This document shows positions 33,212 to 44,203 of a stretch of 62,000 nt of DNA, piece after piece. Both the position numbers and the translations under genes were made by a program. Below the pieces are notes generated by a model. That model was not told where the DNA came from. It worked only from the letters and a program-made list of their open reading frames with translations, and made no database searches. The stretch's first letter is position 1. Each line of letters starts with the position of its first letter. Source of the stretch: Symbiodinium natans. Lineage: Eukaryota > Sar > Dinophyceae > Suessiales > Symbiodiniaceae. The stretch covers positions 927,501-989,500 of the forward strand of contig CAJNDS010000102.1 in the NCBI GenBank assembly GCA_905221605.1, in the 5' to 3' direction.

Positions 33212-35309
33212 AATGCTTTGAATTAGAGGCCCCAGAAGTTCCACTGCGTAACTTCGACGTGATAGGGTTCGTGTTGTGGTTTCAGGCTTTCTTCTGAAGC
33301 TTGAACGTGCTTGAGTTTAGGGAAGTGTCTCGAATGTGTGTTTTGATGCGCCTGCTGCAGGTCATGACTTTTCTGCTCGCACGACGGCTGAAAGAAAGCT
33401 TTGGCTTATGGCTCAGCTTGCTTAGCTTGCTTGCCCTCTGGCTACAAACACGGTTTTACCGCAAAGCCCCCAAGATCCAAGCTGTAGGAAACAAGACATA
33501 ACAAGACTGTCCCAGTGATCGGGAGGTTGCAGTTCCTGCACGATGGGCGAAACCCCCCGAAGCTATCAGCAAAGTCCACGTCTCCATGACCGGTCCCTCT
33601 GCAAGTGAGGTGAATGCTGCGTTGTTGGTGAAAGATTGGAGACCACCGGTTGGGATGATGCTGATGTGTGTAGAGATGATGCAGTTGCGTGCGTGGGCCC
33701 TGTCTGTTTACATGTCGGGTTCTTGCACTGAAGAGCCGCCATCTCTGCAAGACTCCTGTGCTGTGCTACAACTGGCCCCCAAATAGTATCGAGCTAAAGA
33801 TTGACAGCATTGCAGTGCTTATGGACCGCGTCGTGGTTTTTGTCCACTCCATTGCGTAAAGCCCCAGTCCGCAAATCCTGAATTCAACCTGGCGCTATGC
33901 CCTAAAGCTTGTGGCGAAAGCTGTCTGGTAATCTAGGCATCAGGGTTTCGGCAACACTAACCACTCACCCTCTTTGGAGTTCAGCAGCGAAGCGGCTTCG
34001 AATTCCACAATCCTGCTGCAAGGTTGCGAGCAATTTCCAACCTCAAGGTCAAGCTCCAAAACGCTGTGGGAGACCCAGTGCCCAGCAACAGCGTAGGCAA
34101 TGGGCTGCGCAGCGCGCCTCTTGCAAGTCCGGAAAAAGACCAAAAGCCTTAATGCTTCCTAGTCGGAGAGAGAGAGAGAGAGAGAGAGACGCTTCTTGCT
34201 GCTTCTGCATGCTAGCTTGCCAATAGCACCGAAGCGTCCCTGCCTGGCGAGCTGTCCCAGTGCATGTTTCGCGCGTAGCTCGGCCATCTCAACTAAACTT
34301 TCGTGCCCTTCATGTTGGAGCCCATAGTCACTGTAGCGGTTTCGCGAGAGACTCTTCCAGAATTAAAGAACCTAGATGAAGGAGAGACACATACAGAAAG
34401 AACAACAGAAGGAACAGGGACATACACACGACCACGAAGGGAGAAACACATCGAAGAACAGAACCAGCACACAGCGAAGGAATATGTACGGAAAGAAAAA
34501 ATGTAGAATGCTGGACGTTTTTCGATGAAGCGGAGTTCAGAAGGGAAAACAAGAATATTGTCAGATGGAGTATTTGAGATTTTTTCATCGGGCTGTCTTG
34601 GCAGCTCGAAGGAGTTTTCGTTAATCCCAAAGTTTGTATGTCCGGGCTGTTTGTGATGTACCATACTTGGAACTGGACAGAGACCCAAGAATGAGCATCA
34701 AAAGGAAGCGTGGCTTTTGACTTGGAGATTCCAATGGTTGTAAATACAGCAATTTCCAGTATGGTTCTCATGTGATGATGATGGGTCATCGGCCTGACGA
34801 TCAGAGGCTTTGTAAGTGGTTTACCCTCGCAGAATCTGCGATTAGCGGTTCAATTGGGTTTAGTATAGGGTCCACTTGGTTCAGGAGTCTGTTTCTTTAG
34901 AGCCCCTGGCTCTTGAGACTGAATGGGTTTCTCAGGGCGGTCGGGGGTTTTTTTATCTGGGATTCTTTATTTCCAGGGTTCAGCTGGCATGCCGGAGGGA
35001 TTAAAAGAAGTGATTTAAGTGGAAAGGAACATTGAGGTGAACCCCGACCGGTGTGGAACCGACTCTCAAGAAGCTGAAGCCCGACCATAGCCTGCATCCG
35101 CGGAGAACTTGATTTGCACGTTGATGACTTGAAGAGTCCGGCACAAACCTCTTCCTAACCCTCAACCTCGAATCGCAAACAATTCGAGCCAGTGAGGCTC
35201 CAGCGCCTTCGCGGGAGGACCTGGCACACTATCGCGAGGCAATCGAGGACAGTGGGTTCTTCTTGCAGGGAACTTGCGGAGTCTTTCAGAGACGGTAATC
35301 CGAACAAGG
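33212..35309. other. Mostly unique DNA, weak frames only
   Basis: A (GA)n run is at 34163-34190. Overlapping - strand frames at 34293-34789 (131 and 153 codons) are rich in Ser, Phe and Leu because the + strand is purine-rich at 34370-34500. No gene called. Confidence 0.45.
34163..34190. repeat. (GA)n microsatellite
   Basis: About twelve GA units. Confidence 0.93.
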
Positions 35310-35870
35310 TTAAAAAAAGGGCCCCCGCCCACACCTCTCTGCATTGAGCAACAATTTCTGAAAGGCCGGTATGTAGCTTGGCCTGTGCCTGTGCCGACAA
35401 GCAGCGCACAAAAGCAAAGCATGAGCACCAGCAAATGCAAGCATGCTTGACCTTTCGAAGTACGCACTGGTGCCAGGCATAGCGACTCGAAAACAAAGGC
35501 GCCAGCAAAATTGAATTCTTGTGAGATCTGGTATCAGATGAAGGACGGCAATCGCGTCGGAAAATTGGTAGCAGCAGCTATCCACCTCAAAACGAAAAGC
35601 GACTGAACCACCAAGAGGCCAAATCTGCAACTCCAGACTACCCCCCGAAGTTTGGGGTTTAGGTTGGGTTAATGCTCTGGGGCAAGGCTTTCCAATTCCA
35701 ATTTTCAGGGTTGCAAAGGGTTTAAGAGTTTGAGGGTGGAAACCCACTCCATTTTTGAAAGTGTTTTTTTTGCATCCTGATGCATTGCCAAACGTTCCAG
35801 GAGCAGGTCCGCTCTCTGGAGAACTCTTTGGAGGGCCGCGGGCCCGTCGCCGCAAGCTCAGCCGCTCCAT
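35310..35870 (-). CDS. Open frame, 186 codons, family unknown
   Basis: A true ATG (complement of 35868-35870) opens one of the longest non-repetitive frames in the window. Its first third is basic and Pro/Gly-rich; the middle and end are more hydrophobic, with several Cys (CCY, LLLCAAC). First-position G is about one quarter, so composition is not decisive. Shorter frames in the other two - strand phases overlap its downstream half. It may contain an exon but no domain is recognised. Confidence 0.18.
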   Translation of the reverse strand: MERLSLRRRARGPPKSSPESGPAPGTFGNASGCKKNTFKNGVGFHPQTLKPFATLKIGIGKPCPRALTQPKPQTSGGSLELQIWPLGGSVAFRFEVDSCCYQFSDAIAVLHLIPDLTRIQFCWRLCFRVAMPGTSAYFERSSMLAFAGAHALLLCAACRHRHRPSYIPAFQKLLLNAERCGRGPFF

Positions 35871-36989
35871 TGGTTAGCTTGTCAGAAGCAGAGCTGCAAT
35901 TGCAAGCTTGGAAAGGTTTGGTCACCAGCAATGCATCTGCAAAACGGAAGGCGAACCGCTACAGCTGAACTCAACTCCCATGAAGTCTGGAAACGTGTCC
36001 CCTCTGCTAGCCCATGCCGTTTCGCCCCAATTCGATCAAGCCATAGGTCGACTCGGACCGTAACACGCTGCGAACCACCACTTCACAAATGCACGCGACA
36101 ACTGCAGGATTGCAAGGGCTGGCTCGCGCCCCTCCAGCTTCATCATTATGATGTGTCAGATCAAGTGCCAAGTCAGGGATCGCTCACAGAGCGAGCAACC
36201 TCCGGAGCAACCTCCTGAGGGCATGGTGGAGGGCCATATCCCCACACGCCCACATCTTGGAGCAGCGTCCCCCCCCCCCCCCTGAGCCCGCCTGGTCCGG
36301 GTCAATCCATTCAGAGTCTTGGTGTTTCGGGTGCATGGGCTCGGGGAGCCTTGGAATGATCCAAAGAAATGAGTTTCGACAGTGCTTTCCTGAAGGTTTG
36401 GGTAGTTTGGGTGGGAGATGGGCATGCAAGAAGCAAGATTGTCAGACATTCCAAGCCCTGGACACTGCAAACTCCTTACGCTAGGACCTGAAGCCCGTCC
36501 TAAGGACGCTCTGCTTCAGCGTGTGGAGTGGAACAAGCAGGGCACCTGTTGTTTTTAGGGCAGAGGGTTTAAAGCTTAAAGGTTCTGGAGAGTTGCTGGA
36601 GCTTTCGTTGTTTGAATGGTGTTTTGACGGTGAGGCTGGGTTTCACAAGCCCGGAAGGCCAAAACCCAAAATCTAGAATTAGAAGCTGGAATCAAGCCAC
36701 CAAACCGTTTCCACTTGGGTGTGAGCACTCTGAACTGCTGCGCCGCGCACATCTCCAGGCCGATGTCCTGAAACAGAATGGGCATGCCCACTCTATCAAG
36801 GGGAAGGGTTATCGGTTATCTGATAGCATGCCACCCAGCTGCTACCCAGCCCAAAACGGTTCTGTTCAAACCGCTCTCTCCAAGCCCTAGCTGCTGGGGC
36901 AGAAGTTCAGCCAGAGTGCATGTGTGACCCCAGGGCTCAACATTGTTGTGGTTTGAGACTTTGTAGGGTTCTGTGCTTCAACAGTTTCT
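35871..36989. other. Unique DNA with C12 homopolymer
   Basis: A run of about 12 C is near 36270. G-rich telomere-like words are scattered. Open frames on both strands near 36156-36484 mirror each other and are not convincing. Confidence 0.45.
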
Positions 36990-37641
36990 TTGCTTTGTCC
37001 CCTCAGACCGCACATCCTACACTCAACAGCCAGCAACAGTGCCGCAACGGAAGCCGTTCAACATGAGGCGCTATACAACTCGGGTTTGGGGGTGAATCCA
37101 GGTTGCTGCCGGAGTGTCCTGGCGAAGCTACTGACACCAGCGGAGACACAGCCCAAGGCAGGATTAGTGTCCAAGGCAAGCTTGATGGTTGGCTTTCCGA
37201 GGCGTGTGGGGCGCTAGTTTGTTTTTTTCCCCCTGGGGAGCCCTTCTTTCACTTGCCACATCCGGTCGAAACCCTAAACTCTGTGCCGGTAGATGTTTCA
37301 AGCATCCCATGAGCACGTTGGATGCACAAGAATCCTTCGAGAGATCTTGGCGCAAAGACCCAGGATACTCTGCCAGGCGCAGATTCCTTCCTATCCACGA
37401 CCCTGAAGCTTCCGAGAAAGCCCTGCGAAGCCTTCAACATCCCACGAGGCAGCGCAGCCATTGTCACAGCCACTCCTTCCGAGACGTCGATGGAGGACCA
37501 TGCTGCTTGAATTGCTCAGTGGTAGTGGGATGTTGGCCTCTTTCTCAGTGTTATGTCGCACCTTCCCCTTTCATGAGCCCGAAACCCTCCCCGCCCCCCC
37601 CGCGCCACGAAATGTTTCAGCAACATAGTGGCAAGCAATAG
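36990..37641 (+). CDS. Overlapping exon-like frames, family unknown
   Basis: Frames 37189-37641 (150 codons) and 37322-37510 (62 codons, true ATG) overlap in different phases, and both have coding-like composition in part. 36990-37217 precedes them on the same strand. At most one phase can be right at a time, so a spliced gene would have to switch between them. No domain recognised. Confidence 0.13.
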
Positions 37642-37828
37642 CTCATCCTCTTTGGCACCCTCCTTCGGACCACCGACATGAGAATTTTTTCAGAATGATC
37701 ATTGCTTGGAAGAGCCCGCAGAGTCCACTGGTCCGGGCCTCCTACTGAGTAACCGGTTTGGCTCCGTACTTAGTGAAGACTGAAGTTGGTATACTAGTTT
37801 TTCAGGTGCAATCTCAAGCGGGTCGGCG

Positions 37829-38190
37829 ATGGTTCAGCCTAATTGCAGCTATTTTTGTGATGGATACGTGACTCCGGGAGTTTGGGGGGCTTGGCACATG
37901 CAAAAGCCCGCAAAACCATCGGAGGAATGCATCTCGAGCACTCGCCCAGTGCCGGCGGTGCCCATGCTGGCCGCGGCACGCCAGGGCTCCTGGTGCTCGG
38001 TTTTTGCCTTTGAGTCACCAGCGCAGTTCGGGATGTTCGCTGCTCGGGCGAGGTGGGCGTCGATTTGCTGTGGACATTCATTCCACTTGCACGAAACAAC
38101 AGAGTAGGCACACAGATCGGCACTACCAGACCATTTCCTATACCAGGTACAGTACCCTGAGGAGTGATGGATGTCGATTTCACGGCTCAC
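37829..38190. CDS. Exon-like tract open on both strands
   Basis: On the + strand, 37829-38107 starts at GGCGATGG, 24 bases after a TAGTTTTTCAG acceptor-like site, and gives 92 codons with about one third first-position G. On the - strand, 37849-38190 gives 113 codons with equally good composition and balanced amino acids. One of the two may be a real exon; the sequence alone does not decide which. No domain seen in either. Confidence 0.22.
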
Positions 38191-39240
38191 GTCGCCGGTA
38201 ATCTCGTAGTTTTGTGTCCAATTCTCAGCAAGACTTGGTGAGCGTGGTCAGCCAGCAGTACTATACAACCTTATACGATAGGATGACCAATGATCGAAAG
38301 TCACAGAAACTCTGAATTGCGTTCCTTCGAAGCCGTGGCAAAGGACCACGAGTAGGAACCCGTTCTAAGGCAGAAGCATGCCCGTCTTGCCGGAAGCTTA
38401 GTACATTGGCATCGTGGCTTTTCTTGGCGTTGCCTTGCGGTGGGAAGACCCCACAAACAGTATCCTGTATGGTGCAGCATAGCGTCATCTTCTTTTGTGG
38501 ACATTGCCGCTTTAAGGACTGGTAGAAAAGTGCTTGGTGTCCAGGCTAAGAGCGAGGGTTTTGGGTTCTGTGCTGGGGGATCAAAACTTTCAGAAATCTC
38601 GGCCGCAAAGCGCTTGAGACTTTAACCTACGATCGAACGGAGGGCTTAGGGGCTTAGGGCCTCCTAGGGTTTAGAACTGGACTCAGTATCTTCTTCTTAA
38701 AGCTCCTAAAGAACAAGAGCATTACCAGATTCATAATATGTCTATGTACTGTCCCAGTGAAAAGCAAGCATCGTAGACTGTTGTTGAGATGCAGGAAAAG
38801 GAGCGAAAGCCTAGTAAACCTTAGAAAGCACGGAACCATGACAGACATCTATGCAGAAGGAAGTTTGGACCTTGTGCTTGGCCGACGAAGCCGGCACGCC
38901 CGAGGAGGTGGAAGGAGTGACGGTGACTACATGGACAAGCCCTCTCCAAGACCTGCAATAGGCCGAATCCCTGCAATACCTTGTTCCAGCCCCCAGCAGC
39001 CCTGAACCTCAAAACATCTTAAACACCCCCAAAAACTCCTCACCCTTGCCAAGCCCCCCCATCAAGCCCCCATCAAGCCCCGAGGTCCCAGCAGCGGAGC
39101 GTGGCTCGCCAGTCGTCGCGTACGATCGGCACCCCAAGGTCCGATATTCCAAAAGGGTTTTGGCATGGGTTTTCCTTTGAACTTTAGGTTTTGTGATTTC
39201 AGGCTCAGGTTAGGAAGGATGTCTTGAAGGGAAACTCTTT
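38191..39240. other. Non-coding DNA with telomere-like tract
   Basis: A decayed G-rich tract (GGGCTTAGGGGCTTAGGGCC...TAGGGTTTAG) is at about 38641-38672. C-rich words run from about 39000 to 39085. No gene called. Confidence 0.5.
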
Positions 39241-39411
39241 ATGAGCAGAGTTGCAGCTATTGGTATGTTTCTGAATCATCGGCTCCTCTCTCTCACACAC
39301 ACAGTCCCCAAGAGTCCGAAACGTCTAAGCCCTGAACTCAAAACAAATGCTAGCGCAAAGCTCACATCTTCGCATCTCAAGCATTGCAATGCCTTCGCAC
39401 GCAGACTTTAG
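39241..39411 (+). CDS. Possible tiny two-exon gene or exon pair
   Basis: ATG AGC ... ATT G (39241-39262) ends at TTG|GTATGT. The following 42 bases end in a long pyrimidine tract and CACAG (39304), and the frame resumes in phase to TAG at 39409-39411, giving a basic 42-residue peptide. The intron signals are among the best in the window. The left exon could equally be internal to a larger gene, since a coding-like frame extends a little upstream of the ATG. Confidence 0.2.
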   Translation: MSRVAAIGMFLNHRLLSLTHTVPKSPKRLSPELKTNASAKLTSSHLKHCNAFARRL

Positions 39412-41448
39412 AGAACATCTTCCTCCAACCCTCAAGCCCGAATCCCCTCTCCCACTCTTTAGGCAGTTCGCCGACGGGGCAGTCGAATACACGCCAGACT
39501 GAGCGCCATCTCCTCAATCCCAAAGTGGATTCGGGGTCCAACCCTACCATACCAAACTTTGCACAGGGCTCGTTCGGGGCGTTGCCTTGCAGCTTGGTCA
39601 CGTCACGGGTCAGGAATAGGCATGAACTGGGCACCTAGGAGCCCAGAGATGTGATAAGATTCTCAGGGTGAAACATAGAGACACTGCCGGCTAGAGCCCA
39701 CGGCTGTCGACGGGGATGCTGAGAAGAGGCATGTTTTAAGCGTCAACAGTCTGCACGTGTTCTGCTTCAGTTCCGAACTCCGGAGCGAAAGCGAGGAGCC
39801 AAAGGCAACAAAAGCAAGCTGCTGGGCTAGGGCTCGAGGGGTTTGGTGGCTGGCGAGGATTCAGGGTTGAGTTGTCATACTCCTGACCTCCAGCAGCCAC
39901 ATTTGGGGCATAGAGTCATGCTCCGCGTGCCGCGAAAAACCATTATAGCCCAGTGCTAGCAACTTGGACACTAGGATTGTACGTAAGCCACCCCCAGGCA
40001 GCTGCTGTCTCCACATGCACTCTTCCCGCCGTAAGCACTGGCAACTCATGCGCGAGCTGGCTTTCCGCATGCAGCTGCACAAGCTAGAAGAGGCCATGTG
40101 CTTCCTGTGACGGCAACGCAGAAGCTTCGAGACTGAATCCCTTTGTGTCATGTTTTGTCACATCAAGCTTTGAACTCGACCTCAATCCTTAACTAGTGGG
40201 GGAAGATGACGTCGTCACGAAACTGGCAAGCGATGAAGAGACATGTCTTCCTCGCATCCGGCCACGTCCCCCCCCCTGCTTGTCATTCACATGTCTTCAT
40301 CTTGGATAGCCCTTCGGCCCGCTCGTCGATTGCCCTAAACTCGCCCATATCCACGCCAGAGTGGCGAGATGGATCTCTGTTGAATCTAAGGCTCTTGCAT
40401 CTTGTGAAATATGATTGGCTCAATGACTCTATCTCCTGGCTCGACTATTAGAGAAAGATAAATGAGAACTTAAGGCCTGGATGCAGGATGCGTTGCCTTA
40501 ACCCTCACCCCGAAGCCTTAGCCTTAAGCCTGCAGGCCCATATCCCCCAAGTCCTTAAACGGCACGGGTCTACGGCTACAGCCCCATTCAAAGCTTCCCC
40601 GAATCCCCTCAAACGCCCTCGATGGATGTCTCACCGGGAGCGGCCGGGCCAGCAGTCCCAGCGGTCCCGAGCCCAGCACGTGAAACATGTTGATTTTTGC
40701 CGAAGGAGGTTTTGGAGTTGTGTTTGGTTTTTACAGGGTTGGGATGTTCAATGTAGCTAAGGGGTGCTTTGGAGGCGAATGTTCATAGGAGCCACGGGCT
40801 GCTGCCCAGGTTTGTGCTTGTCGGGGGGTACTGCTGCACAGGTTGCCACGGAAAGCAACAGGTATGCCAGGCGGAAGCTCCATGTTAGCAGCGGAGCGAT
40901 TTGGAAGCTCATCGGTGGGCTCACTGAACTTCTTGTGGGTTTTACATGCATGTTCGTGCAGCAACCCTGCCAACAAGCGTAGTAGATACAAACCCAGGCC
41001 TTCCACGTGGACGAATAACAAGAGGAGAGTTTCTTTTCGGGGAAGCCCTGCGGAAGCAAAGATCTAACAACTAGACGCGGAAGCGTCCGTGGAAGCAAGG
41101 GCCCTTACGATCTCTTGCGGAAGGTCTGCAGAAGCTCGCATGCGGAAGCGATGTTATTTCCATTGACTACAAACAAGACTCTTGAGCTCCAAGAAGGTAC
41201 GGGGTGCTTTTGCGGCGCGGGGTCGTTGCTAATGGGACAAACAGTCGGTTTGAGACACGCGCCCTCTAGATGTCAGATGCAGCTGCTAGCTCAAGAGGCC
41301 TCAATGTCGCACGTTGATGTTTGCCTTCGTTGGGCCTTAGGGCTGAATTTAGGCTTGAGGGTTGAGTTTTGATGGATTGGCAGGCTCCAGCGTTGACTAT
41401 CCGGGAGCATGAAAGCTTCGCACAGCTGCTAGCATGAATCGTCGAAGT
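39412..41448. other. Mostly unique DNA; GCGGAAGC-rich patch
   Basis: From about 41037 to 41152 the word GCGGAAGC (or one-base variants) recurs about seven times at irregular spacing. C-rich telomere-like words lie at about 40498-40560. Open frames (39861-40151 -, 40731-41098 -, 40764-41067 +) overlap on opposite strands and are unconvincing. Confidence 0.45.
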
Positions 41449-41965
41449 TTATACTTGGGTGCGTTCCATCAAACAAGTTACAGTATCTTCAATCTTGCCG
41501 GCAAAGCCGCAACTTGACACTCCAAAACTTGGACGTATGAAGGCCACTATTGTACGAAGTCTCAATCCCTGAGTGACCTGCGCGACCAGTGAGCCCCGTT
41601 CAAGCCTGTGCCGCTTCCCATGCAGCCGAGGCACTCTGGCCAGGTAGTCCGGCATGCCGAAGAAGATTTCAGAGGAACGCGGTTGGGAAGGGGATGGGAT
41701 TGTAGAATTTCGAGGGAGAGAATGGAAACAGCACGTTACGTTGGATTGAAAGCACGCTCTACCCGCAAAGAACAATCCAGCCTTGGATGGAACCCGAAAA
41801 TCCAAGCGGCAACGCAAAACCTGCATAACTGTGACCAAGTATGATTCCGAAAAGTAGTCCACAGCTTGTAAACCCCCCACTGGCTACTTTTGCGGGCCCG
41901 CCCTCTCTGAGAAACTCTCTCGAAGGCAGTAGATAAAACTTTACAAAACCCGCCTTATACCCCAT
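41449..41965 (-). CDS. Exon-like frames, possible membrane protein
   Basis: A true ATG at 41965 opens 68 codons (to 41759), Gly-rich and hydrophobic, with first-position G above one third. In another phase, 41449-41880 is open for 143 codons and its last ~75 have balanced, coding-like composition. A pyrimidine-rich stretch ending GGCCAG lies between the good parts and could be an acceptor. I could not find one junction that joins both frames cleanly. Family unknown. Confidence 0.2.
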
Positions 41966-42260
41966 GCTCCCGCTCGTCCACGGTCCTTCCGATCCTTCCA
42001 ATCTTGCCCGCCTCCCCGTTGCGCTTCACTACGCGACCGCCCTTGCCTTTCCCTCCGCCCTGTGCGACCAGATCTCGCGCCTAGGAGAAGACCAAATGAG
42101 AACCCAACCCCAGAAAGGTGTTCGGACGTTTCGGACAGAAAGGGCTATGGTTCGGGTATGTTCGGGTACTGTTCTGTTGTTTGGAGATAACAGTAACATT
42201 GTCTTGTTTCTGGAAAGCAGGGCAGGCGTTCCGCGGCCAGGTAATCCCGTGCCCTGTTGA
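41964..42260 (+). CDS. Open frame, 98 codons, family unknown
   Basis: A true ATG opens a frame to TGA at 42258-42260. First-position G is about 32%, and the first forty codons are dominated by C-ending codons (CTC, CCG, GCC, TCC), unlike flanking DNA. The start codon shares the palindrome CATG (41963-41966) with the ATG of the - strand frame running the other way. The product is predicted soluble, with Pro/Ala-rich N-terminus. No domain recognised. Confidence 0.25.
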   Translation: MLPLVHGPSDPSNLARLPVALHYATALAFPSALCDQISRLGEDQMRTQPQKGVRTFRTERAMVRVCSGTVLLFGDNSNIVLFLESRAGVPRPGNPVPC

Positions 42261-42510
42261 CAGTTGACAGAACTGCAGAGCTCTCAAACATATGGCACAG
42301 ATCCCTGAGCCCTGGATTCTCAGCCCCTCAACAGCAGCGGCGTTTGCACCCTCAGCACTGCAGTGTTTCTTTCTCTGCTTTCCACCGCGGCAAGAGTGTC
42401 CAAGCCCAGCGACCTGACCACACGATTGACAGACCCGAATTCGACAACAGACTGAAGCTCAACGAACGGGCTCAGGGGAAGATCAAGAGTCCAACAGCAG
42501 AGGAGATCAG

Positions 42511-43287
42511 ATGCAAATACTGCATTCAGACTATACAAAAGCAACGAGGCAACCCCCCCCCCCCCGGCTCGCCACCCACAGGCGACCGACAACCGACAAC
42601 CTCGCTTTTGCACAGCACGCTCATGTGGTGAATGCCTGGACTTGGGGGCACCGCCTCAAATTTGGCATTGTCACAGTCCGAGGCAGTCACCAGGCCAGCT
42701 GTCCAGAGCTGGAGGACACAGTTGGCTTTCCTTGGAGGCCGACATTCGCAATGTCCTGTGTGCACGCGCGCCCTACTGTGCACACGCACTGCTTTTGCCC
42801 AGGCTCCACAAGGAAAAACAACCTCCAATCTCTAATCCATTTCACTGGATGGAAGCAGGTGAGCTGCCCGGCTCTGAAACGCACAGTAAAAGCCCGCAGG
42901 CGAGACGGCATAGTTTCCAAGTCCAGGCTGCGTAGAAGCGCTGTGGCGGCCACCGCAGTACAAAATCTAACATCTACAGTTGCCACCGGCACCACTACTT
43001 GTTGCAACTTGGCCACCACCATCGGGCACAGTACACGATCGTCCTGCTGGCATACCCGTTGGCCAGAATGGCGGCAGCCTTGGGGCACACACGATGAGTG
43101 CATGACTGAACACCAAAGCCAAACTTGTCAGAGACGTCCCCGAAGAGGAATGTGCCCACTGCAGTTGCCATTGGGATGGGTACCGCGCACTGACTGCAAC
43201 CAGCCTGGTACAAACCAAGGGTCGAGTGTTGCGACTGCAGAAATTAATCATGAGTCTCCGCGCGTCGGCACCCGGAAAGCCGATTGA
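42511..43287 (+). CDS. Longest non-repetitive open frame, 258 codons, probably chance
   Basis: A true ATG opens 258 codons to TGA. This exceeds what I expect by chance in equal-base DNA, but this segment is GC-rich with few stops on either strand, and four - strand frames overlap it. The predicted protein is unusually rich in His, Cys, Trp, Thr and Arg with no hydrophobic core and no motif I recognise. The overlapping - strand exon model (42995-43345) has better composition. Confidence 0.15.
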   Translation: MQILHSDYTKATRQPPPPRLATHRRPTTDNLAFAQHAHVVNAWTWGHRLKFGIVTVRGSHQASCPELEDTVGFPWRPTFAMSCVHARPTVHTHCFCPGSTRKNNLQSLIHFTGWKQVSCPALKRTVKARRRDGIVSKSRLRRSAVAATAVQNLTSTVATGTTTCCNLATTIGHSTRSSCWHTRWPEWRQPWGTHDECMTEHQSQTCQRRPRRGMCPLQLPLGWVPRTDCNQPGTNQGSSVATAEINHESPRVGTRKAD

Positions 43288-43345
43288 ACGAGCAGTGATA
43301 CCACAACAGTAATGCCAGGGAACTAGCAGATGCGACCGCAGTCAT
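42995..43345 (-). CDS. Possible small secreted cysteine-rich protein
   Basis: On the - strand, ATG at 43345 begins a short exon (43345-43302) coding a small Ala/Ser/Leu-rich leader that resembles a signal peptide. A 108-base gap from G|GTATCA to GGTTGCAG (43194) leads in phase to 43193-42995, ending TAG. The 80-residue product would have six Cys and a Gly/Phe-rich middle. First-position G in exon 2 is about 35%. The donor is weak, and an alternative acceptor TTTCTGCAG lies upstream. It overlaps the 258-codon + strand frame. Family unknown. Confidence 0.2.
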
Positions 43346-43888
43346 CACATTCTTTCCATGGAAGTTGCAAGAACAGAAATGAAGGGAGCTGTGCAGAAAT
43401 CTTCGCGCTTAGGGGATGTGACAAGTGCCTCCTTTAAAGGTGGCACTCCCTCGGCCCTGTTTAAAGTGATGAGGCGTTTGGGGCTTACGGGGCGTCCCCT
43501 TTCTCTTTATGGCCGGCATCCCTCAGAAGTCCCGTCCACCTAACGCCCCCCGAAACTCAAAACACCCACAAATTCTTAAAGCTATTATGCCCCCGAGAGA
43601 TTCAATCTGAAGGCTTTTTGAAAAGCCAAGCTGAAACGAGCCGCTGCACCACAGGGCCTCCCCTCGCCATCCCCGGAGTTACACTTCCAGCCGCCTCCCC
43701 GGCGTCGGCAGCCCAGATGTCGGGGGATCGACTCAGCTTGCACCAGGCTTTCATAAAACAGGGACTGATCTACTCGTAGCGTGTGTATGCTGCAGACTTT
43801 GTGAACAATTGCGAGCATGTGTTGTTGTGGGGCAAGGATCCAAAAGCTTGCTAGCTGTGGAGAAAAAGTGTTGCCACAACGTACCTTG

Positions 43889-44203
43889 TCAATCTTTCCC
43901 GGTACTTGACGATTCTTCTGGGGAAACAATCGTTATTCGGTAAACAATGTTGCACTGGGGGTGGTTAATGGCCAGCGCTTTTCGATGTTCACCGCCTCCG
44001 AAACTCACATATCCCAAGCAACGGCTCAGTGTTTTCTGGTGCATCTCATCCTTGGCATTCTCTTCGGTACGCGCTTCTTGGTGCACTGACCATTGATGTG
44101 CAGATTCTGGATGCTTGGATGAGTGCTGGGCCAGGTCAGGCCATTTCTCTTTTGGATTTAGGGTCCGCAGGTCTGCGAGGTCTTGAAAGGCATGCAACAC
44201 CAT
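43889..44203 (-). CDS. Open frame, 104 codons, family unknown
   Basis: On the - strand a true ATG in context AAGTCATGG opens 104 codons to TGA. Composition is balanced, with many charged residues, His and Gln, and a Ser-rich acidic C-terminus. First-position G is about 32%. Immediately 3' of the stop is a strong donor-like AAG|GTACGT (about 43884), so an alternative phase might splice here instead. No domain recognised. Confidence 0.25.
   Translation of the reverse strand: MVLHAFQDLADLRTLNPKEKWPDLAQHSSKHPESAHQWSVHQEARTEENAKDEMHQKTLSRCLGYVSFGGGEHRKALAINHPQCNIVYRITIVSPEESSSTGKD

Noticed and set aside
16267-43884. Full dinoflagellate spliced-leader relics as proof of taxon
   Set aside because: I found only a ten-base match (about 58687) and no complete copy, so taxon assignment on this basis is not justified.
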